Shown piece after piece: positions 34,975-43,616 of a stretch of DNA of 64,000 nt. A program made the translations under genes and the position numbers. The stretch comes from G963676655 sp963676655 (GTDB lineage: Bacteria; Verrucomicrobiota; Lentisphaeria; Victivallales; Victivallaceae): the NCBI GenBank assembly GCA_963676655.2, contig CAXXKX010000003.1:310001-374000 (forward strand), in the 5' to 3' direction. The notes under the pieces are model-generated. The model was given only the letters and a program-made list of their open reading frames with translations. It did not search any database and was not told the origin of the DNA. Each line of letters starts with the position of its first letter. Position 1 is the first letter of the stretch.

Positions 34975-37887
34975 TTATTTTTTGATATACCAGAGGGATA
35001 CATCGCCTTTTTTATAAGGCCTGGCAAGCCTTTTAGCGATGGTCTGCATGTTTGTTTCCCGGCCTTTGAGGAGATCGATGATCTTTGCGTCTGCGGGGAA
35101 CTGCCTGATTACCGCATCCGGCTCAAGAACAAGATCGCTGGTAAAGCGTGACGGATTACTGAGAGAAATCAATTTACCGCGCCGGTTTTCAGCGGTTAGA
35201 AGATAGAAATCCCGGGTTTTGCCGACCTTTAGTCTGGAATGTTTGCCGTCCAACAGGATATCCCCGTATTCGACCGCGATCCGGGAACCGGTTTCAAAGG
35301 CTTTGAGACAGCGTCCGTCAAGCGTTCCCCACCACCAGATGAAGATGCCGCCGGAACCGCACATGATATCATGAATGATCCTGGCTTCGAGATATGCCGG
35401 ATCACGCAGACTCATTTCGTCGTAACCATGCGGAAAGCTCAAGGTGGCGTTGGCCATGCTGATAAATTCTTTGCCGTCTGTGTGAGCCCATTCCTGCATT
35501 TCGGCAATCTGGTCGGCAGTCCCGGCCCCGCCGCCGCCGACATAGACGCCGTCAACTTTGGGCAGCCGCAGCAGTTGTTCCCAATCCACTCCGTAGCGCT
35601 GACGGTTGTGATAAGACTGGTAACCGCAGAACAGTTTGAATTTTATTTCAGGATAGAGTTCATGGGCGATCCGGGTTATTTTATCGACCAGCTGCGTATT
35701 CTGTCGGCAGCGAAAAGCGATCCACTGGTTCTTGTATTTTTTTATGATCCTGTCGCCGTCGAGACTGCCCACATCAATTCCGCTGAACTTTTTAAACGCT
35801 GCCTTGCAGCGCGGACAGAAACAGTATGACAGGGGACTGGAATATTCGACATCCTCGATAAACTCGGTTATATCGTTATCTTTTAAAAGTTTGCACAACC
35901 CGGTCAGGTGTTCGCGCAGATAAGTGCTCTGCTTGTTTTGAATCAGGTATTCCGGGCAGATCAGCTTGTTCACCAAAGTCCTGCCGCGATCATCCATTCT
36001 CCATACCCCGAGCGCTTCCGGGTGCTTCTTGACGTAATTCAAACTATTATCGTTATACGGGGTTCCCGGCCACCACCACTCGCCCCAGTTGGCCAGTTTC
36101 AACCGTTTGTGCTTGCGAACAACCTGCCAATACTCCTTGTTGCGTGCGGCCAGAGAGCGGTTGCGTTCGCGCACCCGTGACGCCCAAACGGTAATTCCGG
36201 CGTCTTCGAAACTTTTCAGGATATTCTCCTGGTCAACCGGATTAAGGAACGACGCATAGATCGCGTCAATACCCCAATCGTAACGTTTGCTGTATCTGCC
36301 TTGCAGACGCGGCAGCACCACCAGTTCCTGGGTGACGTCGGCACCATGCCATTTTTTCGTTTTATCGACGACTTGCAGCTTTACCTGATATTTTCCCGGT
36401 TTTATGCTGTCCGCAGCTTTGAGTACGATAAAATTCAATGGCGAAATCTTTTCATAGACGTCATACGGTTTCACCGGGGAGTCATAAATGAGTTCAAAAC
36501 GATTATATTCTTTGCCTTTTTCAGCAATGAAACGATCCGGAAGACCGTGGATAAAATGCGGTTTTTTCCATTTATCGTTGTCACCCCGCCAACTGCGTGA
36601 GCGCACAGGATTCGCGAGAGAAATTCCTTTCGGCACCGTGATGACGACGGAAAAATCCTGCTGATCCCGGTCAGTGTAATTGCGCAGCCGCATCAGGAAT
36701 TGCTGGCTGGAGCCCTGACAGATATAAACCGGGATATCCAACTGGCGCGGATGCCAGATATCCGCCTCGACAGCCGGGCCCTTATACGGCAGGACCGAAT
36801 AATACTGACATCGGGGAAACTTTTTTGCGGGAACGTATTTAAGATCCGAAGTCAGCAAAAAACAGTCTAAGGCCGTCTGATTCTGAGGTACGATATCATT
36901 GCTGACGGTAAGGTCAAGCCGGGCTTTCTCCAGCAGCAGCGGCTCGGAATTGACTTTTACCCAACTCCATGCATTATTGAGAATCGGGTCGACCGCTTTC
37001 GGGGCCACGACAAATTTTTGCCGGTTAACCGTGACCGTAACTGCTTCATCCTTCCACGGCCTGAAAGTGCCGATGCGCAGGAAAAGATTATATTTTCCGG
37101 GTTTAATTTTGACCGAAGCATTGGCTGTCGCAATATTCTTTTCAATCGGCCGAACCAGTGATTTCAACATTGAGTCATTAGGCAATCCGCTATGACGATG
37201 GGTCCAGGCACGCTGATATTTATACACTCCATGATCAGCATCTTCGGGAACCATATCCTCCGCTTCAATCCAATAATACTCATATCCGTTGAGTTGTTCA
37301 GCCCTGGCCGGGATCACGCCGGCGCTGGTAACCGAGGGCTGCTCAAGCTGCCGTCCCGGCTGAACCGGCATCAAGGAAACATCATCGACCAATACCTTGC
37401 CGCGGCATTTACCTGATTTATCCCAGAACGAAAAACGCACAACCATCGAGGCCGCGTTTGCCGGAATCTCGACCGCAGTTCCCCGGCCAAACGCTTTTTT
37501 CATGTAATGCCATTCTGACTTTGCGTAACCGGCTTTGAAACGACTGAAATAAACCTGTTTGACATATTTGCCGTTAACACCATAAAAGGTAAGTGAAGGC
37601 ACGAAGTCGCCGGCGTCAATGCTTACCGGTTTTATTCGGAACGATACTTTGTACGTACCGTCCTTTTTGAGATCTGAACCGATCTGCAAACGCCGGGAGT
37701 TGACGCCGAGATTGATATTGTCCGGCGCTATTTCCAGTTCCCCTTTAGCCGCTTTGACCATTTTACTTTTGGCCGGAGTGGACCACCAACCAGCAATCCC
37801 GGCCTTGAAATCACCATTTTGAATAAGGTTGGCGGCGGTACCGGCAAAACCGGTAATCAACAGGAAAAAGCTTAAAAAACGCGTCAT
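34975..37887 (-). CDS. Large secreted glycosidase-like protein with N-terminal CBM
   Basis: A 970-residue exported protein (signal MTRFLSFFLLITGFAGTAAN). Residues 21-175 form a CBM4/9-like sandwich (LIQNGDFKAGIAGWW, VLVDDVSLMPV). Residues 200-345 look like a second ligand-binding beta domain starting with YEYYWIEAEDMVP, and 380-530 are Ig/NEW3-like. The rest (about 535-900) resembles a TIM barrel of the GH42/GH-A kind, with Cys689-x-Cys691-x2-Cys694 (CFCPRC), as in beta-galactosidase-like proteins and DUF4838. Catalytic residues could not be fixed. It follows the (alpha/alpha)6-barrel gene by two bases and shares its promoter; a terminator follows. Confidence 0.72.
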   Translation of the reverse strand: MTRFLSFFLLITGFAGTAANLIQNGDFKAGIAGWWSTPAKSKMVKAAKGELEIAPDNINLGVNSRRLQIGSDLKKDGTYKVSFRIKPVSIDAGDFVPSLTFYGVNGKYVKQVYFSRFKAGYAKSEWHYMKKAFGRGTAVEIPANAASMVVRFSFWDKSGKCRGKVLVDDVSLMPVQPGRQLEQPSVTSAGVIPARAEQLNGYEYYWIEAEDMVPEDADHGVYKYQRAWTHRHSGLPNDSMLKSLVRPIEKNIATANASVKIKPGKYNLFLRIGTFRPWKDEAVTVTVNRQKFVVAPKAVDPILNNAWSWVKVNSEPLLLEKARLDLTVSNDIVPQNQTALDCFLLTSDLKYVPAKKFPRCQYYSVLPYKGPAVEADIWHPRQLDIPVYICQGSSQQFLMRLRNYTDRDQQDFSVVITVPKGISLANPVRSRSWRGDNDKWKKPHFIHGLPDRFIAEKGKEYNRFELIYDSPVKPYDVYEKISPLNFIVLKAADSIKPGKYQVKLQVVDKTKKWHGADVTQELVVLPRLQGRYSKRYDWGIDAIYASFLNPVDQENILKSFEDAGITVWASRVRERNRSLAARNKEYWQVVRKHKRLKLANWGEWWWPGTPYNDNSLNYVKKHPEALGVWRMDDRGRTLVNKLICPEYLIQNKQSTYLREHLTGLCKLLKDNDITEFIEDVEYSSPLSYCFCPRCKAAFKKFSGIDVGSLDGDRIIKKYKNQWIAFRCRQNTQLVDKITRIAHELYPEIKFKLFCGYQSYHNRQRYGVDWEQLLRLPKVDGVYVGGGGAGTADQIAEMQEWAHTDGKEFISMANATLSFPHGYDEMSLRDPAYLEARIIHDIMCGSGGIFIWWWGTLDGRCLKAFETGSRIAVEYGDILLDGKHSRLKVGKTRDFYLLTAENRRGKLISLSNPSRFTSDLVLEPDAVIRQFPADAKIIDLLKGRETNMQTIAKRLARPYKKGDVSLWYIKK

Positions 37888-37889
37888 GT

Positions 37890-39074
37890 TCAGTCTCCAA
37901 TCTCTGTTTGCCTGGCGAAAAAGTATATATTATCCACCGCTCCGGAATACCGTAAAAGCGCCATAATCGCATACGCCGCGGTTCTGGCGTTGCCATATAT
38001 ATTGCTGACCGCATATTTTTCATCGACCCCGAAAAATGCGCCATCGGCCGGATTGTCCGGGGCAATACACTGCAGATTCAGCAAATAAGGTATTGCCCGA
38101 TCCACCGCTGTATCATATTCGTCTCTACTGATTTTCAGTTGTTTTGCGGCCAGCATTTCCTGAACAATTGCGCCCGCGCCGCTTGGAACGCACCATTCTA
38201 GCGGCCCGAAACCGCCGCTTTCATGCTGTTCGGAACTCATTTTCAGCAAAAAACATTCCGCCGCTTTATAATATGCCTCATCTCCGGTGGTTTTCCAGCC
38301 GGCCAGATTGGCCAGCGCGCCGAAATCATCGTTGTAGCGATGCATCATTTCCCAGCCGGGATTGGTAAAACGAGCGTCTCCCCTGCCGTCAAGCACCTCC
38401 AGAGTGTCGCGATCGATAATAATATTGATGGAGCCATCCGGTTTCAGCAGATATTTATTGTAAAAATCCAGAATCAGCTTCATCCCGTACAGATAACGTT
38501 CATCTTTTGTCTCGGAGTACAAGCGATACATAAAAAAAGCACTGCCGCTATGGAACGAGCCGCACCAGGCCGGTTCCCACGACTGTTCGTCAAACCGGAT
38601 CGTCCAATAGGGATAACCGTGTTCCAGGCCGGTTTCAGTAAACCATTCACCGTAAAGTTCGGCGCGCCTCCTGGCGTCGCTATCACTGGTGACAACTGAA
38701 TAATCCAGTAGCGCCCAAGCCGCAGTCAGGGCGTCACGCGGGTGAGCGTTATCAGTTTGCGGCGTCGCTTCGTGGAATACGCCTTGTACTCGCGGCGTTA
38801 AAGGGGAAAATTCCTGCAGGCTTTTGAGATACGAAACACCGTTTGCCGCCGTATCAAGATACGCCTTTTTTCCAGTGGCATTATAGCCGGCAAGCAGGGA
38901 GGAAACGACCACCCCGGTCGTCCAGTTGGTCGTTCTGGTTATTACTTTGTTTTCGTTACAGTCATAAATATAAGGGAAACGGCCGAAATCGGCGCTGTCC
39001 CGGTCAAGTATCTGGTTGCGGACATAAAAATCAAGACCGCGCAGAGCGGCCTCACGTGCTTTCGCTTTCAACAT
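37890..39074 (-). CDS. (alpha/alpha)6-barrel glycosidase/lyase-like protein
   Basis: A 394-residue, mostly helical protein with repeated aromatic and glycine-rich hairpins (TNWTTGVVVSSLLAGYNATGKKAYLDTA, DALTAAWALLDYS, WCGSFHSGSAFFMYRLYSET, FGALANLAGWKTTGDEAYYKAA), the pattern of six-hairpin glycosidases such as GH88/GH105 unsaturated uronyl hydrolases and C5-epimerase-like proteins. No signal peptide. It is first in a two-gene operon with a secreted glycosidase-like protein, under a promoter carrying the same AAACTAGTTT site as the divergent GntR gene. A cytoplasmic enzyme for uronic-acid oligosaccharides is a reasonable guess only. Confidence 0.68.
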   Translation of the reverse strand: MLKAKAREAALRGLDFYVRNQILDRDSADFGRFPYIYDCNENKVITRTTNWTTGVVVSSLLAGYNATGKKAYLDTAANGVSYLKSLQEFSPLTPRVQGVFHEATPQTDNAHPRDALTAAWALLDYSVVTSDSDARRRAELYGEWFTETGLEHGYPYWTIRFDEQSWEPAWCGSFHSGSAFFMYRLYSETKDERYLYGMKLILDFYNKYLLKPDGSINIIIDRDTLEVLDGRGDARFTNPGWEMMHRYNDDFGALANLAGWKTTGDEAYYKAAECFLLKMSSEQHESGGFGPLEWCVPSGAGAIVQEMLAAKQLKISRDEYDTAVDRAIPYLLNLQCIAPDNPADGAFFGVDEKYAVSNIYGNARTAAYAIMALLRYSGAVDNIYFFARQTEIGD

Positions 39075-39101
39075 AATGGACCCTTTTAATGTTTTTTATT
39101 A

Positions 39102-39111
39102 AAACTAGTTT
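39102..39111. promoter_or_regulatory. Operator AAACTAGTTT (minus-strand operon side)
   Basis: 10-bp palindrome just downstream of the minus-strand -10 box; the context AAAACTAGTTTAT nearly equals AAAACTAGTTAAT on the regulator side (39211-39223). Confidence 0.6.
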
Positions 39112-39113
39112 AT

Positions 39114-39142
39114 ATAATAAATGCTGATTAATCGCTTGTCAA
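39114..39142 (-). promoter_or_regulatory. Promoter of the 39074-34975 operon
   Basis: On the minus strand TTGACA (39142-39137), 17 bp, TATTAT (39119-39114). Confidence 0.7.
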
Positions 39143-39181
39143 TGCTCAAAATATAAAAAATAAAAAAATAATTTTCAGCTA

Positions 39182-39220
39182 TTGACAAAATAAATAAGGT
39201 GATATATAATAAAACTAGTT
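39182..39220 (+). promoter_or_regulatory. Consensus promoter and operator of the GntR gene
   Basis: TTGACA (39182-39187), 17 bp, TATAAT (39205-39210), immediately followed by AACTAGTT (39213-39220), the same site as on the divergent side. Autoregulation plus control of the divergent operon is likely. Confidence 0.75.
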
Positions 39221-39240
39221 AATAAAAAAAGGTAGTCTGA

Positions 39241-40293
39241 ATGCTTGATACTGCAAAACAATTGACAACGCCCAAATACCAGAAGGTACGGGATGCGATA
39301 ATGCGCGATATCCATAACGGAGTCTTGCGTCCCGGCAGCCGCCTGCCCCGGCGTGAAGAGTTGATCAAGCAGTATAACGTGGCGCGGGCAACTCTCGGCA
39401 AAGCGATCAATGATCTGACCGACGCGGGAGTTTTACGGGCCTCGCGAAAACTCGGAACCTTTGTCGCGTCGACCGACGCGCGGACGGCCCACGCGGTTGT
39501 TTGTGACGTCAAACATTTTCAACTTGATCTTGATCTGCCGTGTTCCTCCGGCGATACCGCCCGGAACATTTTCAACTATCTGTTTTCGAGAGCTAGGACC
39601 GACGGCCGGATTGATTTACAGGTGGTGGACTGTGAAACGCTTTCCCCCGACCTGTCCGAACTGTGCCGCTTCAATCACATTTTATGGCTGATGCCGACCC
39701 GGGAGCAAATTACCGCGATCAAACGCGCCGGACTGCAGAACTGCTGTGTTATAAACCGTTTACAGGAAGGCGTGCACTGCATTTCCACCGATCACCGGCA
39801 GGCGACTTATGATGTAACCGAATTACTGATAGCGCGCCACGGCGGGGATTGCCGGATGCTCTATCTGGATTACGACCGTTTCAATCAAACCATCCGCGAA
39901 AATCGTCGCGAAGGCTTTATCGACGCTTGTGAAAAACACAAAATTTTCTACCGGGTATTGACCGACGACGGCAGCAACATCATCAAACTGCTGGAAGAGC
40001 AGAAGATCAAACCAGGTGAAAAAACAATCATTGTTTCCGGTTCCCGCTATATCACCGGTTCCGTGGTAAAATTCGCGATACTTAACAAGCTTAAATTCGG
40101 ACAGGACATTTACTATTCCGACTTTGATAATTTTGACGCTAATATAAATTTCGGCGAGCCGATGATCTCGGTTATTCAGGATTTTGCCGGGATCGCCAAT
40201 GCCGCTCTGGAATTTTTGCACACTCCGGTGGATAAACCGTTCTGCCGTTCAATCCCGTTCCATGTGATCAGAGCGGAAGATTGTTTTAAATGA
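39241..40293 (+). CDS. GntR-family regulator with LacI-type ligand-binding domain
   Basis: A 350-residue regulator: GntR winged helix at residues 10-75 (YQKVRDAIMRDIHNGVLRPGSRLPRREEL, NVARATLGKAINDLTDAGVL), then a degenerate LacI/periplasmic-binding-like sensor (TYDVTELLIARHGGDCRMLYL, ENRREGFIDACEKH). It starts 20 bases after its own operator and is divergent from the (alpha/alpha)6-barrel/glycosidase operon, which it probably represses. The stop codon is the first TGA of a 7-bp tandem repeat. A decayed copy of its last 100 bases lies at 41245-41342. A pseudopilin gene follows. Confidence 0.9.
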   Translation: MLDTAKQLTTPKYQKVRDAIMRDIHNGVLRPGSRLPRREELIKQYNVARATLGKAINDLTDAGVLRASRKLGTFVASTDARTAHAVVCDVKHFQLDLDLPCSSGDTARNIFNYLFSRARTDGRIDLQVVDCETLSPDLSELCRFNHILWLMPTREQITAIKRAGLQNCCVINRLQEGVHCISTDHRQATYDVTELLIARHGGDCRMLYLDYDRFNQTIRENRREGFIDACEKHKIFYRVLTDDGSNIIKLLEEQKIKPGEKTIIVSGSRYITGSVVKFAILNKLKFGQDIYYSDFDNFDANINFGEPMISVIQDFAGIANAALEFLHTPVDKPFCRSIPFHVIRAEDCFK

Positions 40294-40328
40294 GTGGTGA
40301 GTGGTGAGTGGTGAGTGGTGAGTGGTGA
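40291..40328 (+). repeat. 7-bp tandem repeat (TGAGTGG)n
   Basis: Five full copies of TGAGTGG plus TGA, starting on the stop codon of the GntR gene. A degenerate relative (GAGTGATGAGTGGGGAGTGAT and so on) follows the GntR remnant at 41338-41380, so the repeat was copied with the gene end. Too short and regular to be a CRISPR. Confidence 0.85.
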
Positions 40329-40425
40329 ACATAAATCGAAGTTTGTGATATTATAGAAAATAAGCTTGACCGCTTAATAGTTTTACATAAATCTATTTAT
40401 AACTCATAAAGAAAGGTATAATGAA

Positions 40426-41160
40426 ATGAGAAACGTTAAAAACTTTACACTGATTGAACTGCTCGTCGTAATAGCAATCATCGCCATCCTGGCCAGTATG
40501 CTTTTACCGGCACTGAATAAAGCCAGAGATACCGCAAAAAAGATCAAATGCGTCAACAATCAGAAGCAGCTTGGTTTAGGGTTCATGCAGTATACTCAGG
40601 ATTCAGACGGATTTTACACCCCTTACAAACAAACAACCTCCAATTATCTTTGGCCGGCATTGCTTTTAAAATCAGGCTACATCAACTCAAAAATCCTGTT
40701 TTGCCCGTCGCTTGCCACCTCTGTTACGACACCCCAGGGCCTGGATTACAATATCAGAACAGAGAATTATGCCAGTACCGTTTTCTACAATATCGGTTAC
40801 GGATCCAATTACCGTTATGTCACCGGCGGAGGAGCAATAAATTCGGCACTGGCTAAGGTTCCGGCTAAAAACTCCAAAATCCGCACCACGTCCCAGACGG
40901 TTCTTGCGGCGGATACGATCAACGGCTCAACCCAAACCAACGGTTACAGCATTCTGATTTCCTATCATCCATCCGCCGGTTTAACCAGCACTAACGGTTT
41001 TCTCCAACCGCGTCACCTTAACGGTTTCAATGTTCTTTGGGCCGACGGGCATGTCAGCTCAGAAAAGCCGCATCAGGTCAGTCGCCCTTATGACGGCAAA
41101 TTCGCCAACGGCTACAGCACCCAAACCAACCCCAGCGCCAGTCTCTGGGACAGAAATTAA
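40426..41160 (+). CDS. DUF1559-type pseudopilin (H-x9-DG protein), paralogue A
   Basis: A 244-residue pseudopilin: leader MRNVKN, then FTLIELLVVIAIIAIL and MLLPALNKAR, and a globular domain ending with the H-x9-DG motif (HLNGFNVLWADG, about residues 205-216). AAGAAAGG precedes the ATG. It follows the GntR gene by 132 bases. It is highly similar over its whole length to the gene at 42877-43611, with an identical last 20 residues, so the two arose by a recent local duplication. Probably exported and anchored in the envelope; partner machinery is elsewhere. Confidence 0.92.
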   Translation: MRNVKNFTLIELLVVIAIIAILASMLLPALNKARDTAKKIKCVNNQKQLGLGFMQYTQDSDGFYTPYKQTTSNYLWPALLLKSGYINSKILFCPSLATSVTTPQGLDYNIRTENYASTVFYNIGYGSNYRYVTGGGAINSALAKVPAKNSKIRTTSQTVLAADTINGSTQTNGYSILISYHPSAGLTSTNGFLQPRHLNGFNVLWADGHVSSEKPHQVSRPYDGKFANGYSTQTNPSASLWDRN

Positions 41161-41244
41161 AACCTGCGACAAGCATCTGCATAGCGTCCATGCTGCGCTA
41201 TATATCTCCTACTCCACATAACAAGGCCTTTATAGCATTCCAGG

Positions 41245-41342
41245 CAGGATTTTGCCGGGATTGCCAATGCCGCCCTGTTTTTTATGCACCCCGGCTCATA
41301 AACTTTTTCCATTCAAGCCCGTTCCATGTGATCATGGCGGAG
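41245..41342 (+). pseudogene. Remnant of the 3' end of a GntR-family regulator gene
   Basis: The stretch starting CAGGATTTTGCCGGGATT corresponds base for base, with small gaps, to 40177-40277 of the intact GntR gene (CAGGATTTTGCCGGGATC, then GCCAATGCCGC and CCCGTTCCATGTGATCA in both). The frame is broken and the 5' part is missing. It is followed by a degenerate version of the TGAGTGG repeat. This marks a regulator-pseudopilin duplication in which one regulator was lost. Not an expressed gene. Confidence 0.75.
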
Positions 41343-41531
41343 TGATGAGTGGGGAGTGATGAGGAATGAGTGGGGAGTCGCTAAAGAAAAGTGAAAAACA
41401 GAAAACTATCTTGATACTCTTCATTGAGCAAATAATTAGAACCGCCTCAGTCTTTTCTCAAGGAGAAATATATATTTTAATCACTGGAAAATGAATTTAT
41501 TAGAAGACTTTCGGCTTGGCAATTCATTTGC

Positions 41532-41600
41532 TGGAGGGCGAAACTCCGTTGAGCCGGACATGCCGCGCAGACGGACGGCTCGTGGGACACTCGCCCTCCA
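41532..41600. repeat. Nested inverted repeat, possible REP-like or structured RNA element
   Basis: TGGAGGGCGA (41532-41541) pairs with TCGCCCTCCA (41591-41600), and inside it GAGCCG (41551-41556) pairs with CGGCTC (41576-41581). It is GC-rich within an AT-rich gap. The other contents of the 41161-41812 gap are the GntR remnant, the LacI promoter and its operator. Confidence 0.5.
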
Positions 41601-41727
41601 ACAGCTTTTCGCCCTGATTATTTTGTCCCGAAAGGTCGATTTCAGTAAATGAGGTTTGATTCGCCTTGAGAAAAGCCTGGGACATTACAATAATTAAACA
41701 AAAACTATAAAAAAATTATTTTGCATA

Positions 41728-41756
41728 TTGACAACAGCGCATTGACACGATATAAT
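41728..41756 (+). promoter_or_regulatory. Consensus sigma70 promoter of the second LacI gene
   Basis: TTGACA (41728-41733), 17 bp, TATAAT (41751-41756), full consensus, followed by a LacI-type palindrome at 41765-41780. Confidence 0.8.
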
Positions 41757-41764
41757 GATAAATA

Positions 41765-41780
41765 TTGAGAACGTTCTCAA
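41765..41780. promoter_or_regulatory. LacI-type operator of the second LacI gene
   Basis: TTGAGAACGTTCTCAA, a perfect 16-bp palindrome sharing GAACGTTC with the operator at 9034-9049 but differing in the outer bases, so the two repressors can discriminate. Confidence 0.75.
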
Positions 41781-41812
41781 ATTAGTATCGATTTCAATTT
41801 ATGGAATGAATT

Positions 41813-42838
41813 ATGCCAACAATTATAGATGAAATATCGCGGCGGACAAAAGTATCCAAAGCAACCGTATACCGGATTCTGAAGGGACAGAACAAAGAAA
41901 CCTGGAGTTCGTCGAAAGACCGGGCGGAGCAGGTCAGGAAAGTCGCCTCGGAACTGGGATACCGTCCGAATTCCGCGGCCAGATCAGTCCGTGAGGGTTC
42001 ATTCAAGCAGATTGCCTGTGTCACCACCCGGCTCGAAGGCGACCATTCACGTTCTTTTATCGGCTACCTGGATGCGGCGGCGGATGCTTTGCTCAAGCAG
42101 GGCTACCTGATGGTAATGGAGAGTTTTCTGCTTGAAACCGGAACCGGCAAATTTACCAATCCGCAAAAACTTTTCTCCGAAAACTCCGTCGACGGCATTC
42201 TGGCAATTATCTCTTCCGGCTACTGTCCGAAACAGATTGAAATGAATCTGCAGCGTTTGAACCTGCCGATTGTCTGGATAAATCATAAGCCCTCGCTCAA
42301 ATCATGCTGCGTCCTCAGCGAGGAATCACAAAGCATCAGCGAGATGATAGCTCACTTAAAAACACTTGGACATCGGAAACTGGTCTATATGACGCCGGAG
42401 TACAGCCATTATTCAGTCAACTCCCGCTCCTCGCTGCTTAAAAGCGCGGCAATGGCTACCGGGATTGAGTTGACCATATTGCAGTCGGTATCAAATCCGG
42501 GCTATATCCGGAATCTTGCCCGGGAATGTATTGCAAAGCATGCCGACGCGACCGGACTGATCTTTTTCCACCGCTCAATGCTGGATGTGTTCGTTATGGA
42601 AGCGCTGCAGCAGGGTATTGATTGCAGAAATCTTTCCATGGTGAATTTTATGTTTCCGGCTGAAATCGGCCTCGACCGGGAATTTCCGATGACCGCAGTA
42701 AGAATTCCTCATGACAAAATGGTCCTGCGCGGAACTGAACTACTTTTCGACATGATAAAAAATAAAAAGAAAAACAAGGAGGTACACGAGATACCGGCAG
42801 ACTTTAAAGTTGGTGAAACAACATTTCCAGTTGTATAA
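41813..42838 (+). CDS. LacI-family transcriptional regulator
   Basis: A 341-residue repressor: helix-turn-helix at residues 1-60 (TIIDEISRRTKVSKATVYRILKGQNKETWSSSKDRAEQVRKV) with a slightly longer loop than usual, then the sugar-binding domain (IACVTTRLEGDHSRSFIGYLD, VDGILAIISSGYCP, HLKTLGHRKLVYMTPE). It is preceded by a consensus promoter with a palindromic operator, and followed 38 bases later by a pseudopilin gene and then a glycosidase, CBM protein and TIM-barrel gene that it probably controls. Ligand unknown. Confidence 0.92.
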   Translation: MPTIIDEISRRTKVSKATVYRILKGQNKETWSSSKDRAEQVRKVASELGYRPNSAARSVREGSFKQIACVTTRLEGDHSRSFIGYLDAAADALLKQGYLMVMESFLLETGTGKFTNPQKLFSENSVDGILAIISSGYCPKQIEMNLQRLNLPIVWINHKPSLKSCCVLSEESQSISEMIAHLKTLGHRKLVYMTPEYSHYSVNSRSSLLKSAAMATGIELTILQSVSNPGYIRNLARECIAKHADATGLIFFHRSMLDVFVMEALQQGIDCRNLSMVNFMFPAEIGLDREFPMTAVRIPHDKMVLRGTELLFDMIKNKKKNKEVHEIPADFKVGETTFPVV

Positions 42839-42876
42839 CAATCATTTCTCAAATTAATAACGAAAGGTATAATAAA

Positions 42877-43611
42877 ATGAGAAAAGTATCAATTTTCACA
42901 TTAATCGAATTACTTGTCGTAATAGCAATCATCGCCATTCTCGCAAGTATGCTCTTGCCGGCTCTGAATAAGGCCAGGGATACAGCTAAAAGGATCAAAT
43001 GCGTCAATAATCAGAAGCAGCTTGGATTGGGTTTTATGCAGTACACCCAGGATTTCGATGGCTTTTTTGTTCCGTATAAACAGGATATTTCCGCTTATTT
43101 GTGGCCAGCGATCCTGTTAAAAGATAAATATACCAATTCAAACGTCCTGTTCTGTCCATCTCTTGCCACCAACACAGCCACGCCCAAGGGACTTGACTAC
43201 AATGTTAAAGTTGGAAATTACACGGTCGCAACTTTTTACTATATCGGCTACGGAACCAATTACCGTTACATCACTGGCGGTTCAGCAATAGATTCGGCGT
43301 TGGCCAAGGAGCCGGCGAAAAACTCCAAAATACATTCTACTTCACAAACCGTCCTGGCCGGTGATTCGATTAACGGGTCCACTCAGGTTAATGGTTACAG
43401 TATTCTAAGCTCCTACCATCCATCCGCAGGCTTGACGAGCAATAATGGCTTTTTGCATCCGCGACATCTTAACGGGTTTAACATACTCTGGGTTGACGGC
43501 CATGCCTCCTCGGAAAAGCCATCCCTGATCAGTCGTCCCTATGACGGCAAATTCGCCAACGGCTACAGCACCCAAACCAATCCGAGCGCCAGCCTCTGGG
43601 ACAGGAATTGA
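42877..43611 (+). CDS. DUF1559-type pseudopilin (H-x9-DG protein), paralogue B
   Basis: A 244-residue pseudopilin, full-length paralogue of the gene at 40426-41160. Leader MRKVSI, FTLIELLVVIAIIAIL, and H-x9-DG as HLNGFNILWVDG. Differences concentrate in the middle of the globular domain (about residues 60-160), while both ends are nearly the same, which is the pattern expected if the middle carries specificity. Five bases after its stop starts the clan GH-A glycosidase, so pseudopilin and glycosidase are co-transcribed. Confidence 0.92.
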   Translation: MRKVSIFTLIELLVVIAIIAILASMLLPALNKARDTAKRIKCVNNQKQLGLGFMQYTQDFDGFFVPYKQDISAYLWPAILLKDKYTNSNVLFCPSLATNTATPKGLDYNVKVGNYTVATFYYIGYGTNYRYITGGSAIDSALAKEPAKNSKIHSTSQTVLAGDSINGSTQVNGYSILSSYHPSAGLTSNNGFLHPRHLNGFNILWVDGHASSEKPSLISRPYDGKFANGYSTQTNPSASLWDRN

Positions 43612-43616
43612 GACCA

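Noticed and set aside
40291..40328. Short direct repeats that could look like a CRISPR start
   Set aside because: The unit is 7 bp with no spacers and no cas genes are near; it is a simple tandem repeat.
13574..43611. A full type II secretion or type IV pilus system
   Set aside because: Only single pseudopilin genes were found; no ATPase, secretin, platform protein or prepilin peptidase lies in the window.
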